From Galbula dea (Eukaryota; Chordata; Aves; Piciformes; Galbulidae), in assembly GCA_013399015.1 (NCBI GenBank), contig VWZX01006105.1:186001-250000 (forward strand): 64,000 bases of DNA, read 5' to 3'. A program made the position numbers and the translations under genes. This document shows, one piece after another, positions 38,061 through 49,200 of this stretch. The first letter of the stretch is position 1. Every line of letters starts with the position of its first letter. Under the pieces are notes generated by a model. It was not told where the DNA came from. It saw only the letters and a program-made list of their open reading frames with translations, and made no database searches.

Positions 38061-39864
38061 TATCTATACTGTAAAGGGAGAAAAAATGTCCAGGTTGCTG
38101 CTCCAACTACTCCTTTATTCCTCCTTCCTAAAAGAGATAGCTGAGCTCCCACGTTCTACATTAGGACAACCATTTTAAAATAAAAGTTTAGGAGTTTAGC
38201 TTTATTTAGTCTCATGAACAGTCAAATCCATGCAGAGGATCTGAGGTCATGAGGAGACATAAACATAATCCCTTTCTTAGGCAAGCACAGACTGTAAAAT
38301 CACAGGGGACATTCAAACTTTGGGATGTACCAACTGCATCCCTTTGGTATACCCCACAGCAGCTGGCCAGAGCACAGTATCAAACCCCAGGAGGAAAATG
38401 ACTATTCTGTCAGCCACAACACTGGTGTGCATCTGCCACTGTGAGAAGGGGAGATTATGAAAACAGGAAAAACAATAAAGGTGGAACACCGATGCCAGTC
38501 TGATATTCCAAGATCCATCCTCGGGAAAGCTAAAAGGCCTCTTGGCATATGGCTTCAGCTGAGACAATAGGCAAGGTAAAACCCTAAGGTCTCCAGCTGA
38601 AAATAAAAATGATAAATAAAAAGAAATTTCTGAAAGAGAGAGAATGGAGTGAGCCACTGTGCATGTAACTGGCATTTAAAATCAGAAAACAAATGGGAAT
38701 TTTGTTACCATCAATTATGACAAAGCATGATGTCACATAAAAGCTCAAAAATGTAAAGAGACAAGGTCCTTTGACTGAATATGCTGTAGCTGCATCCAGC
38801 ACAAATCATTCAGACTGGAAAACTCAGCAGATTCTTACAAGATCAGGTATTATGCTAGGGGCTGAGGATTTGGGTTAATGAATACAGCGTTCTCCCAGAT
38901 GTTCCATCATTGTTCCAGAGTGGGAGGAAAGCTGGCTGCAGACCAGATCAAATTTTTATATTCCTCTTAGATAGTGCCAGACACTAAGATTTCATCAATA
39001 TAACATCTGAGGCACAGAGACAATGCATCATGGCTGGATAACCCTATATTCAATCCATTTTGCTGAAGACAGGACAAATAAACTAAGAATCAGAACATTC
39101 AATGAGTCATATCAAAGGTATAAATTGAAAGTCAACACTTGTACTGCATATAATCTAGCTGAAAAAGAATTTATAGTCTGGAATTTCCCATTTAAACACT
39201 GGTGCTGCTTCTTGCAGATATACTCCAAATGTTAACTTTAAACACTGCCAGTCCTTTCAAGTTGTTTTTTTCTGCTTACTTTATAATATCTTTGGGATGC
39301 ACATCCTTCTCCAGGGTAATGGAGAGTTTGAGAAAATAAATTAGTTGCTAAAAATGCCTAGTTTGCTTAGAAAAAGTACACCATTTAGTTTTTACTAAGG
39401 AGCTAAAATCAGATTTATACATATATATTTTAAACATATTTTTTTTTGTTAGCAGAACTAAACAAGGAAGTTTCTGGGATGTGCAGAAAAAGAAATTACT
39501 ACAGACAAAAAGGGACAGTCAGTATAACACTCTAGAAATGCCTAAGAGGTGATGACAGGAATAAAGAGAGTCAACATCTACACTGGCCAGCAAAAACCCA
39601 CCACAAGAAATAAACCCAACTTTTTTTAAAATACACAGAAATTCATAATCATTTGCAAGTTCATCTTGAGTGCATGGCTAGTCCTCATACTGAGCAAGAA
39701 GAAAGCTGAAGCCAAAGAAAGTGTACTTGGGGAATGAGTTTCAAGTTTGAGGCCTAAAAGCAGACTGGCTAATGCCTGTGATTAAAAGGCTTAAGTCCTG
39801 CTCATTTACACTGAACTGCTTTGGGCTGCAATTCTGCTTCAAATGGTCACTTAGCCTAGAGGAG

Positions 39865-39890
39865 AGTGTGTGTGTGCACGCGTGTGAGTG
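39865..39890. repeat. (GT)n microsatellite, imperfect
   Basis: GTGTGTGTGTGCACGCGTGTG: short alternating purine-pyrimidine run, also potentially Z-DNA-prone. Confidence 0.8.
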
Positions 39891-40577
39891 TTTGCTTGTG
39901 CAGATGCATCCATGAGACCTAAACACCTGCACAGATTTTTTAATACCCTCTAAAAGCAGGTCAGCAGTGAGCATTCACTGAGCATGAAATAACATTAAAC
40001 TATAAAATTCTCCTTGCCAGGTGCTGATGAGGATTTCAGTTTTGAGGGACAAGCAAGTATCTGGGAGTACTATAGATACATAGTCACCAAAAGTATTTGA
40101 TGCACTGCTTCATAGGTGCCCATTCTCAACAGACACACATCTGAGGTCATATAATAGGAGAGAAAACAAGAAGGGGAGAAGAAGATGCCATGAGGGTGCT
40201 GCCCAAGAGCAGGTCCTGCCTGTGGTCTTCTTTAAGCCCAAAGGCTGTACTGGGAGCGTATCAAAGTGCCTCTGCAGCTTCAGGGACTCCGCAGACCTGG
40301 AGCTAAAGAGCTACTGCAACATGGTGAACACATGACACTTGGGAGACAGGATGTGGGGGACAACTAGCTGAACACCAGGCTTGGAGCATAAACCCAACAT
40401 TCGTCCTGTGCTAAACATCGGGCTGCACCTTCTCCAGATTCAGCAATACCACAAATCAGGACAGTACAAATTAAAATATAGCCACACCATTCAGAATTCA
40501 GGGAAATGTGCCTTGTTTGAGTATATGAAAGTTGAAATTCAGACACAATACATTGTTTACAGGATGTTCTCTTCTGT

Positions 40578-40676
40578 GGGGAAAAAAACCAACACCCCCC
40601 CGTCCCCAAAAAAACCCAAACCAAACCAAAACCAAACAACCAAACAACAACAACAACAACAAAACCCCCTCACTCT
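40578..40676. repeat. C/A-rich tract with (CAA)n
   Basis: A C7 run, an A7 run, CCAAA-type repeats and about six CAA units in tandem. Confidence 0.85.
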
Positions 40677-41559
40677 TTAACATTTAAGGTGACAAAGAAG
40701 ATTTCACCTTCATTTATGTCCAATTTGAAACCTTTCACTTCACCAGTTGCAGAAACACAGCATGTAAGTAAAAGAGTAATGACTTGTTCTTAAAGGGAAA
40801 AATAATTTGCATCATATAAAATAACATTTTTGTGAAGTCTATATCTCTGTATGTAACAAGGTGACAAGTTAATAAAGAGGGAAATGTATTCTTGGAAATT
40901 CAGATTTCAGATCTTGTTGATAACAGGTGAAAAACCTGAACAGTATGTATTCATCTGGGGAATGTCTTTTTAGCATAAAGCATGCTATCGTCTGCCTAAA
41001 TAAATCTTAAATATTCATTCAGCTCTGGCTTGTTGGTGTTTCTTTTCTTTTCAAGTAATTATTTACAAATGAGATTTCTTGAGAGTAAACTATCAGAGGA
41101 GGCACACACCCCTCTCATCAAATGTATACAATAGATTATTTTTGTGTAAAACTACAAACAATCTTCTAAATAATGGCAATCATTAGGAAACATTAAGGTC
41201 TGTCACTTATAATCTCTGCCAACTGCTGATAACATTTTATTACTGCTTAGAAAGGTTGATTAAAGCTTGTAATAGATTTAGTGAGGGTGAAAGATTAACA
41301 AAAAGGTATTTATGATTGAGACACTAAAATATAATAAGTTCTCAGTAAACACACAAAAAATCCCAGCCCTGTGATATTTATAGATGTTGCTTAAGACCTA
41401 GTTTTTTATATGTACAATGAAACTGATAACAAGTTTCTACAAGCTGGGGAAAAAAATGAGAGCAAGAGAAAGGGAGAGGAGCATATCACCTTTGTATGTC
41501 TCATGTCAGAGCTAGTGAGAAAGTGCTTTTCAAAAATAAACCAGTTGAAACCATTGAAT

Positions 41560-42290
41560 AATCACAAAATCACAGAATATTAGGAGTCGGAAGGGACCTC
41601 AAAAGATCATTTAGTCCAACCCCCCTGCCACAGCAGGATCCCCTAGACCAGGTCACACAGAAACATGTTCAGACAGGTTTTGAATATCTCCAGAGAAGGA
41701 GACTCCACAGCCTCTCTGGGTAGTCTGTTCCAGTGCTCTGGCACCTGAACCGGGAAAAAATTTCTGCGTGTATTCACACAGAATCTCCTATGCTTCAGCT
41801 TACAACCATTGCCCCTTGTCCTGTCACTGGGCTTCACTGAGAAGAGCCTGACCCCATCCTCCTGACACACACCCTTCACATATTTAAAAGCATAGATGAG
41901 GTCACCTCTTAGCCTCCTCTTCTCCAAGCTAAAGACACCCAGCTCCCTCAGCCTTTCCTCAGAAGGATGATGTTCCACTCTCTTTATCATCTTGGTGGCT
42001 CTGCGCTGGACTCTTTCCAGCAGTTCCCTATCCTTCTTAAACTGAGGGGCCCAGGACTGGACACAATATTCCAGATGCAGCCTCACCAAGGTAGAGTAAA
42101 GGGGGAGAAGAACTTCTCTTGACCTACTAACCACACCCCTTCCAATACACCCCAGAATCCCATTGGCCCTCCTGCCCCCAAGAGCACACTGCTGGCTCAT
42201 GCTCATCCTTCCATCCACCAGGACCCCCAGATCCCTTTCCCCTTCACTGCTCTCAAACAGCTCAGCCCCCAACCTATAGTTCCTGGGACT
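41560..42290 (-). mobile_element. CR1 LINE, younger, 5'-truncated
   Basis: Read on the minus strand, this copy holds the last ~210 codons of ORF2, a ~75-bp 3' UTR with GTTGGACTAAATGATCTTTTG, and a short octamer-like tail (ATTCTGTGATTTTGTGATT) at the left border. It is 5'-truncated near 42290, as most CR1 copies are. The sequence closely matches the copy at 58.3 kb in the same orientation. The open ORF2 remnant suggests a relatively young insertion. Confidence 0.95.
41643..42272 (-). CDS. CR1 ORF2 protein, C-terminal fragment (209 codons)
   Basis: This is the remnant of the CR1 retrotransposon ORF2 protein, which in intact form has an endonuclease and a reverse transcriptase used for target-primed insertion. 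The fragment starts after the catalytic palm. It lacks the endonuclease and the YxDD-bearing part, so it cannot be enzymatically active. Visible blocks: GERDLGVLVDGRMSMSQQ (about residues 11-28), LEYCVQSWAPQ (67-77), LERVQRRATKMI, LREVGV-like LRELGVFSLEKRRLRGDLI, SDRTRGNGCKLKHRRF and HWNRLPREAVESPSLEIFK near the end. The frame is uninterrupted and also open upstream of the chosen ATG (residues NYRL), so that ATG is an internal methionine and not a real start. Not a host gene. Confidence 0.9.
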   Translation of the reverse strand: MGAELFESSEGERDLGVLVDGRMSMSQQCALGGRRANGILGCIGRGVVSRSREVLLPLYSTLVRLHLEYCVQSWAPQFKKDRELLERVQRRATKMIKRVEHHPSEERLRELGVFSLEKRRLRGDLIYAFKYVKGVCQEDGVRLFSVKPSDRTRGNGCKLKHRRFCVNTRRNFFPVQVPEHWNRLPREAVESPSLEIFKTCLNMFLCDLV

Positions 42291-43263
42291 GCTCTTGTTT
42301 GACTATTTGGATAGTCTCCTCCTTTGAAATCAGAGCAATGAAAAATTAAAAAACAGGCTGGATCAGAAAGCAGTGACTAAGGGGCATCTGTTTATGCGTG
42401 GCCTTGAAGAAGGATGTTACTCACTTCCCTCATTCCACATCCCTGCATGCAGGGCTGCGCACTGTAGAGCACAGCTACTGAACACATCATAGCTGTCACT
42501 CCATGATGGTGCAGCAAGATGGGCATCAAAGCTTTCCTCCTGCTCATCTTTCACTGGAGGAAGGTGCAGCCAACAACAGGCTAGCAGCTCTGTAGAGCAT
42601 GTTTTGGTATGGAGCTGGTATGAAGGATAGAAAGAACTGCAAGAACATATGGAAGCACCCACATCCCTCACGAGCAGTGAGGTCCATCATCCTCTGGAGA
42701 CATCAATCTTGCAGCGTATTGCAAAGAGTCCAGAGTGACTTCATGGGCTTCATTGAGCCCTGGTGCCTCAGGTGAGAACATGCCTTACTGCAGCACAGCA
42801 CAGTAGCCTGAAATGTTTGATCAATTATAGAGCCATTGGGGTCACTTGCAGGTACTAATTTAATGGACTGCAGGATCAGTTTGCTTCTCACTTCAGAACA
42901 GCCTCTGCTGAGGTCAGCTGTGAAAGACCTGGTGCAGCTGAGAAGCAGGTGCCCAAACTGAGCAGTTACAAGCTCAAGCCAAGGATGTGAATGCATGTGC
43001 CATGGCAGAGAGGTTCAGATGCCCTAACTCAGCCCTGCGCTTCAGTTGTCTGCTCTGGCTCTATCCATCTCCCTAGCCAAGAAGATGGAGCAGGACGGTT
43101 TGTCTGGCTTCCAGATGAGGTCTATTCCAATAAATTGTGGTGTGTCAGAGAATGCTGAACATCCACATTCAGACATCAGGGAGCAGGACAGGGCTTCTCC
43201 ATTGTGAGCTGGAGCAGATAGCAGGGGGTCTAACTGGCTTGAACTGCCCACATCAAGCCAATA
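42291..43263. other. GC-richer interval, nothing assigned
   Basis: This interval between the CR1 copy and the CR1-like tail at 43.3 kb is GC-richer than its surroundings and has several antiparallel short frames (up to 97 codons, minus). I recognise no gene or repeat. It could be a unit linked to that downstream tail. Confidence 0.45.
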
Positions 43264-43312
43264 TGACAGGACTAGAGGACCTCTCAAGGTTTTTTCCAAC
43301 CTGATTCTGTTA
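43264..43312 (+). mobile_element. CR1 3' tail fragment
   Basis: GGACTAGAGGACCTCTCAAGG, TTTTTTCCAACCTGATTCTG parallels the CR1 3' UTR consensus 'ggactagatgacctct.aaggtcccttccaacctgattctg'. What lies 5' of it cannot be assigned with confidence. Confidence 0.7.
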
Positions 43313-46300
43313 CACAACCACTCAACCCATGAATTGTCTTCTCTGTTGTTTTGGTATTTTTAAACAATGGGCCAATATTTAACAGCACTCTTCAACACTG
43401 ACCAGCTGACACCACAAAAATCATTTACCAGGAATAAGTGACCAGCCAGATCACAGCCAAAACCAAACACATTTGAAAATAAAAAAGATTTCTTTGCCAG
43501 GCATGCCTTGACAAGTCTGTAGCCAGATATACATACACAGTCTGTAAACACATTAATGTGTAGCTCATCAGAGAGGTCAAACAGTGGTGAAGCAGAATGA
43601 GCTTATGGTTAATCTGAGCAGAAAGTCACTACCTGCAGCCTGTGAAAATGTTTGCAAGTTAAAGTACTGCAAAGTGGATGACAGATTACAGAACCTGTGA
43701 ACACAAGTCAGCCTGCCCCAAATTGTTCCTCAAATGCACTACACAGGCAATACTCACTTTGAGGATGACTCATGGCTTTCATTTTGAAAACTGGAAATAT
43801 TTTTTTATGTCAAGTGATGACAAAACTAAGGGTGTTAGCTATCCTGGAAGATGTAAACCCAAATCTGTCCCAGGTTTAACCATACTCCACTGCATCATAG
43901 CCAACACATGAGACTAAATGCATCTTCTGAGATTAAATTATACAGAATTGTTTTTTCTCCCTCATTCTTCCATAGCTAGGAAATTAATTAAGCCTTGAAA
44001 AGGAATGTTTCCAGGCTATATAAAGATAGAGAAAAAGCAGTAAATGTAAACAAAAATCTCATGTTTATGTGTTGATATAGTGAGTCAGAATAAACATGAC
44101 TGCTTTACCTGAGAAGCTGAAGTCTGAAAACAAAATCCATGTGTTTGGCAATAGGCACAGAAGATTTTTTAAAGAAATATCAACAATAAGCTTAGCAACA
44201 CATTTTACAACTCCCACAGGTAAGCTTCATTCACCCAGGCAGACTCATCAAAATCAAGACAAAAGAAGACTACTATAATGCTGGGTGCTGAGCACCCCTC
44301 GTGCCTTGTGTTTCACACGCTGTCTATGTCCCACAGAGCTGCCAGCCAAAGCCTGCGCCTACAGGACTAACCTGCTCAGATAGCAGGATTTCTCCTGGAA
44401 ACAATAACAAATTAGAAAGTTGCAAGACCAGCATAGGCTGGCATAGTGAGCTAAGGCCACAGAACACACAGAGGACTGAGAGAGACTGCGACAGGCACAG
44501 TTCTTTGTTTCCAGCACTTAAACACTGTCTGCCAGCACAGCCAGGATGTGACATACAATACTATGACAAGGACTTGCACCTCATCAGGGAGGTGGTAGTG
44601 TGAAGCTGACAAGCCTCCTCTACCTCCCTAGTAATGCTGTTCCTGATCCCTGTGACACTTGAATACCTTGAATATGATCCAGAAAGATGATTTTCTACCA
44701 GGGCAGCAAGGATGACAAGTGGATTGCAGAAGACACTGCTAATAATAGATTGTGATTATTTATTTGACATAGTCTGAACTTTTTTGGAGTAGTCAACGGA
44801 TAGAACACTTTGACCTGGCTGAACTTCTGGTTTGACTATGACAAAACTAGTCCTGGAAGAACTTGAGGGAAATATTGAAAGGTGGATGGCATGTCTGGCA
44901 TACATTTAATTAAAAGACAGAGAGAAGATCAAAAGAACCATGAAAACCATGAAAACTTTCATACTGTCAGTGTCTGGACAAAGGTAAATATCCTGAGTGC
45001 TAGTTCATCAGCTGTGAACGCAGGATTTTTGCCCCCCAAACTCAGATAGAGATAATATTTCAATATTTGCCTCCTAATTAGAAGGTGTCACAGCACAAAT
45101 TCACATGAAAAACATTGTTATGTTGTTTGTATCTCCTCAATTCAATAAAATTCCCTTGCTGACAAGTATTCCCCCTTTTTCACATTTAAAATCAAAGGTT
45201 AGCAAGTCAGAGGTTAAGCCATGATTTTTTGTCAGGACTCTTCACCTTTGAGCTCCAAAGCATTCTTTCTTCTTCTAGCTTGGGAAACAGCTACAGAGGC
45301 AGAGCTATGGCATGTACTAAATGCAATCAGAGAAACAGCATTCCTTTCCCCTTTTTTGCATAGTATAGACATTTTAGGAAAAGATGCTGAATTTCACAGA
45401 TGAAACATACATTCAAGAAGCAACAGAATAATCACTATTCCCAGGACTATGAACTCTTTCAATTTTTTTCTCTTCTGGTTCTAGCATATCACCACTTCCT
45501 ACACCTCAGGTATCAGAACTTCCATAATGGTGCCTCTCAAGTTGGCAAAAGGGTAGGTATAATGTGGTTCTCTGTATTTTAAACCTGGTGGGTTTAACCT
45601 TGTTAAAGGCAAGGGATCACTCTTCTAGAAAGTCTTCCTTTCTGTTGGTGACATCTCAGCTATTGACAGTCAATTTTCTTTGAGGAGTTAAAGCTCTACA
45701 CCTACTACCCTCAGGATAGGATTAAGATTAACTTCTAGAAGAAATTACTACTGGGGATGGTGGGATGGTGGGACTGGCCCTGGATGGTGAAGCTCCTTCA
45801 TTCCCAGCGCAGGGAGCCCCCTGCTGCTCCTAGCCTCCAGTTCCTATGGTGCCCTGGCAGCATCTTCTCTTGAAATAACTCATGATGAATCTTCTTCTAG
45901 TTCTGCTTGAAATGTTAAAAAGCCCCAAAATTTGATGGACCTACTGTCTTTCTGGAGGAAAAACCATTTAATCTGAAATATTTCTTCGTGATTATTTTCC
46001 TTCTCCAAGTTACTCCAATTTCATGAGTTAACAGTATATAACTTGAGTTTCTGACCTTCCATTAAACCTGATTTATTAGCAGTAATCTTATTTATCTCCC
46101 TCCTGCAAACAAAGAGTCCAGAATCAAATTGGTCAGAAAAAAATAGAAGAATTCATATGCATATCAAATAGGCTCATCCTGCAAGAACTACCAAATATCT
46201 TTCAATATAAAAGAGGCAAAGCTCTCAAAGGAAAGAAAAAGCACAGTACCCACACAGTTATGTGCTTCCCAAGGTGCCCTGGAAGAACCTGAACCCAGGG

Positions 46301-49091
46301 GATCAATATGCTTTTTGACCACCTATGTATGCCCAAGATTCCCTGCCTTGTGCTGGTCAAACAAAAATTCTACATTAGTATAAGTCTCCCTACTTTACCA
46401 GCTTCCATGGTATTCCATACACAGGTGGCAATTTCTGATGATCATGAGATATCATGGAGCAATGCACTGGGAACTTAGATGTTACTAGACTGTGCTTGTA
46501 TACTGGTTTTCAGGGTGGGGGTTTTATGACAGCCATCATTAGAAACCATCCTCAGTGCAAGCCAAGCCAAAACCAAGGAAAAATACTTATTTATCCAATC
46601 CAAAAAAGGCAACACAGTTGCAGAGATTTATAAAATATGGCTGGCAAAAAGGAGAGAAAATCTTTCTCTAAAATCAAGACCAAGGCCCACCACTCTCCTT
46701 CTCCCTATCTCACTTTGTATCTAGCTGCCAAACAAGATCTAAACCACATCTAATCCACAGGGCCAGAGTGTAAGTGCTGGTGAAGGTTCATTCAAATTCA
46801 TTTCCCCTCCTCCATTCAAGAATTAGCTTCAGTGTCCTCTCCCTGGACTATTAACCGGCCTAAGTTCTTCAAATGCAAATGTCCCTTCAATGGGCCAGGT
46901 GCAGACATCCCTTATCCTTCACTGAGCTACCAGTAAATCATTAATCGACAGAGGAGCAAAGCACTCCCACTTAAGAATACAAATCTCACTGTGAAGCTTT
47001 TCCAGGCTCCAAATGTCCCATTTCAAATCAATGTATACATTGGCAACCACAGCTGATGCAAACATTAAGTATGATCTGTGCTCTTGGGGTAGAGACACAT
47101 GGGGTGATGGATGGACCCCAGTTTCTCTCAGAGGGGTTACCATGAGCTTGGTCTGACATGGTCACCAGGACAGGAGCAAGGGCAGAAAGAATCCCTCTTG
47201 TTAAGAGCACAAGGGACAAGCATTTGATCACTCTGCAGAGTTTTAGACCAAAGGAATCTTTGGCATCTGCAACAAGGGGTCTGAATAGACATATTCTTCC
47301 ACCAGATTCTGTCAGGTATTTATTAATACAAAATAACAAAAGGGGGAAAAGGCAGAACACAATCTAAATCTAAGAATGTTTTAAACCTTGGCATCTCCAA
47401 GTCACCTTGTAAAAACTGCCAGAGACAGCCAGACAGGCTGCTGACTTGCAGACAGTCTGAGAACATAGCTCCAGCATCAGGTTGAACGAGAGGCAGGTGT
47501 ACCACATACCAAAAAGAAAGCTCTGCTCTGCCGTCCCCGCAAGAAGCACCTCAGCCTCCACACATCACTCAGCCCCACTCCTGTGATCGGTCATCTGAAA
47601 CCAGATCCTGCAGAGAAGAGTGCTGAATGAGGAACTGCCTTCACTGAGCCACTCTGTTTGGGGCTGCCCCCATATATAAAAACATTTTGGTTATTGATCT
47701 AGAGATTCATGACTCACAGGCTCAGTATAGCACTGGGTTTAAAAGACTGGTTTTTTCTTGGAAGTGATACATACAGTCTCCTTAGGGCAGCACCCCTCCT
47801 CTATGATACCTGCTCCCTTAGAAAAAACTCCACAAGGAGTTGAAGAGATGCCCAAAAATCCAGTAACAAGACAAGTGGGCTGTGCAGCTCTCAATCCACC
47901 CTTTTCCAGCTCACAAGACTCAGATGAAGCAACATCATTCATGCTGCAGTGTGTCACAAAGGATGATCATAATCTCTCTTCTCACTTTCCAACAGATGAA
48001 TCTGAGATCCCTGCAACCATGAGGGATCATTCATTATGTGAAGCTCTGTCTAATCAAACAGCTTTAGACCAAAAGAAGATCTAAAGTCAGGCTCTTAACA
48101 CCTAAAACTGTGACCTTGACCTAAATAAGTACTTTCTAGAGCAACAGAAATATTTAGGGACCAGACATCAAGGATCTCATCAAATTCATACATGGGAGCA
48201 GTAGCAGCTGCAGGTGACCTTTTATGGTTCTCAATCACTTACAGAAAATATAAGAGTGTACTCTTCCAGTATACTCTAGCACAGTTTCCTTGACTGGGAA
48301 AATTAATTTTGGACGTGTGATGTCTCCTTGAATGAACGGGCACCAGTTTTGTAATCAAGCACTGTTGAGCCAACAGGAAGACAAGGACTTATGGTATTTA
48401 CTGTGGGATACACATAAAACCCAAAAAATTGGCTCAATATGCCGTAAAAGACCACAATACTTGCACTCATTCATACAGAAATTAAGTATATAATCACATG
48501 ATGAGCAAAGGACTTCATATGATGGTATACAAATTTAAAACACATACAACCCTATTTAAATAAACTGCACACTGTGCTAGATTCCAAAAAAGATGAAGTT
48601 ACAATAATTATCACTTTCAGTTTTATATAATTTCCCAAATAAAAATGTGAGAGTTGCCATTAACTAGTACTGACAATGCACGTACAGTACACACATTTGT
48701 CAATTTCATTAACCTTCCAAATTAGGTATTCATAGGGAGCTAATGGCAGCATAACACATCATTACAATATTCAATGCAATTTCATGGATATTATGTATAG
48801 GGAGAAATTTTAGGCTCTCTTGTCTTTACAGCTGTTAGAAAATATTATACTTTGCAAATATCCCATTAGGGATCGGCAAATGCTAAATAGCAGAATCTGA
48901 ATAGCATGAATTACCTCCCACTCTCCCGCCTCTCCTCGTCAGGAACAGGGTGCCTCTATTTGTGTCATATTTGGCCATAAGTAAGGAATACAAATCATCT
49001 GCCTGGACTTTCCACCCTCCTTCATTGTTATTATGGCCTCCACAGCTAGGATTAGGATCCACGAGGTTTGAGCTTAATTTACCCATTAACT
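43313..49091. other. No gene seen
   Basis: Mostly unique DNA. The forward frame 47758-48084 (108 codons) is hydrophilic, but it overlaps an equally open minus frame and shows no domain. The segment 46500-47700 is locally GC-richer, with a TATATAA string near 47675 and minus-strand AATAAA at 47319-47324; LTR borders could not be found. Confidence 0.55.
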
Positions 49092-49200
49092 TTCTTTATG
49101 ACCTTCAGGGCAAATCACTTAATTTCTTGCATCTACAACTATTCCTTGCTTCACAGGGCACAGTGCAGATAAAAATCTATCATGAAGGACTGAAATACCA
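49092..49200 (+). mobile_element. MIR SINE relic
   Basis: TTTATGACCTTCAGGGCAAATCACTTAATTTCTTGCATCTAC follows the MIR core 'tgtgaccttgggcaagtcacttaacctctctgtgcctc'. The downstream CACAGGGCACAGTGCAGATAAAA fits the following MIR region loosely. Confidence 0.65.

Larger units (their letters stand above)
38061..41559. other. No gene seen; simple repeats
   Basis: Contains a GT-rich run at 39865-39890 and a C/A-rich tract at 40578-40676 with a (CAA)n core. The 120-codon minus frame at 38313-38675 is leucine/serine/phenylalanine-rich without a domain. Confidence 0.6.

Noticed and set aside
38313..38675. 120-codon minus-strand open frame
   Set aside because: Leucine/phenylalanine-rich without clear membrane-protein organisation; no family recognised.
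46500..47700. Possible minus-strand LTR with TATA-like and AATAAA strings
   Set aside because: No TG...CA borders or target duplication could be found and the spacing (~360 bp) is not persuasive.
47758..48084. 108-codon hydrophilic forward open frame
   Set aside because: The opposite strand is equally open over much of it, and no homolog, acceptor or donor fits.
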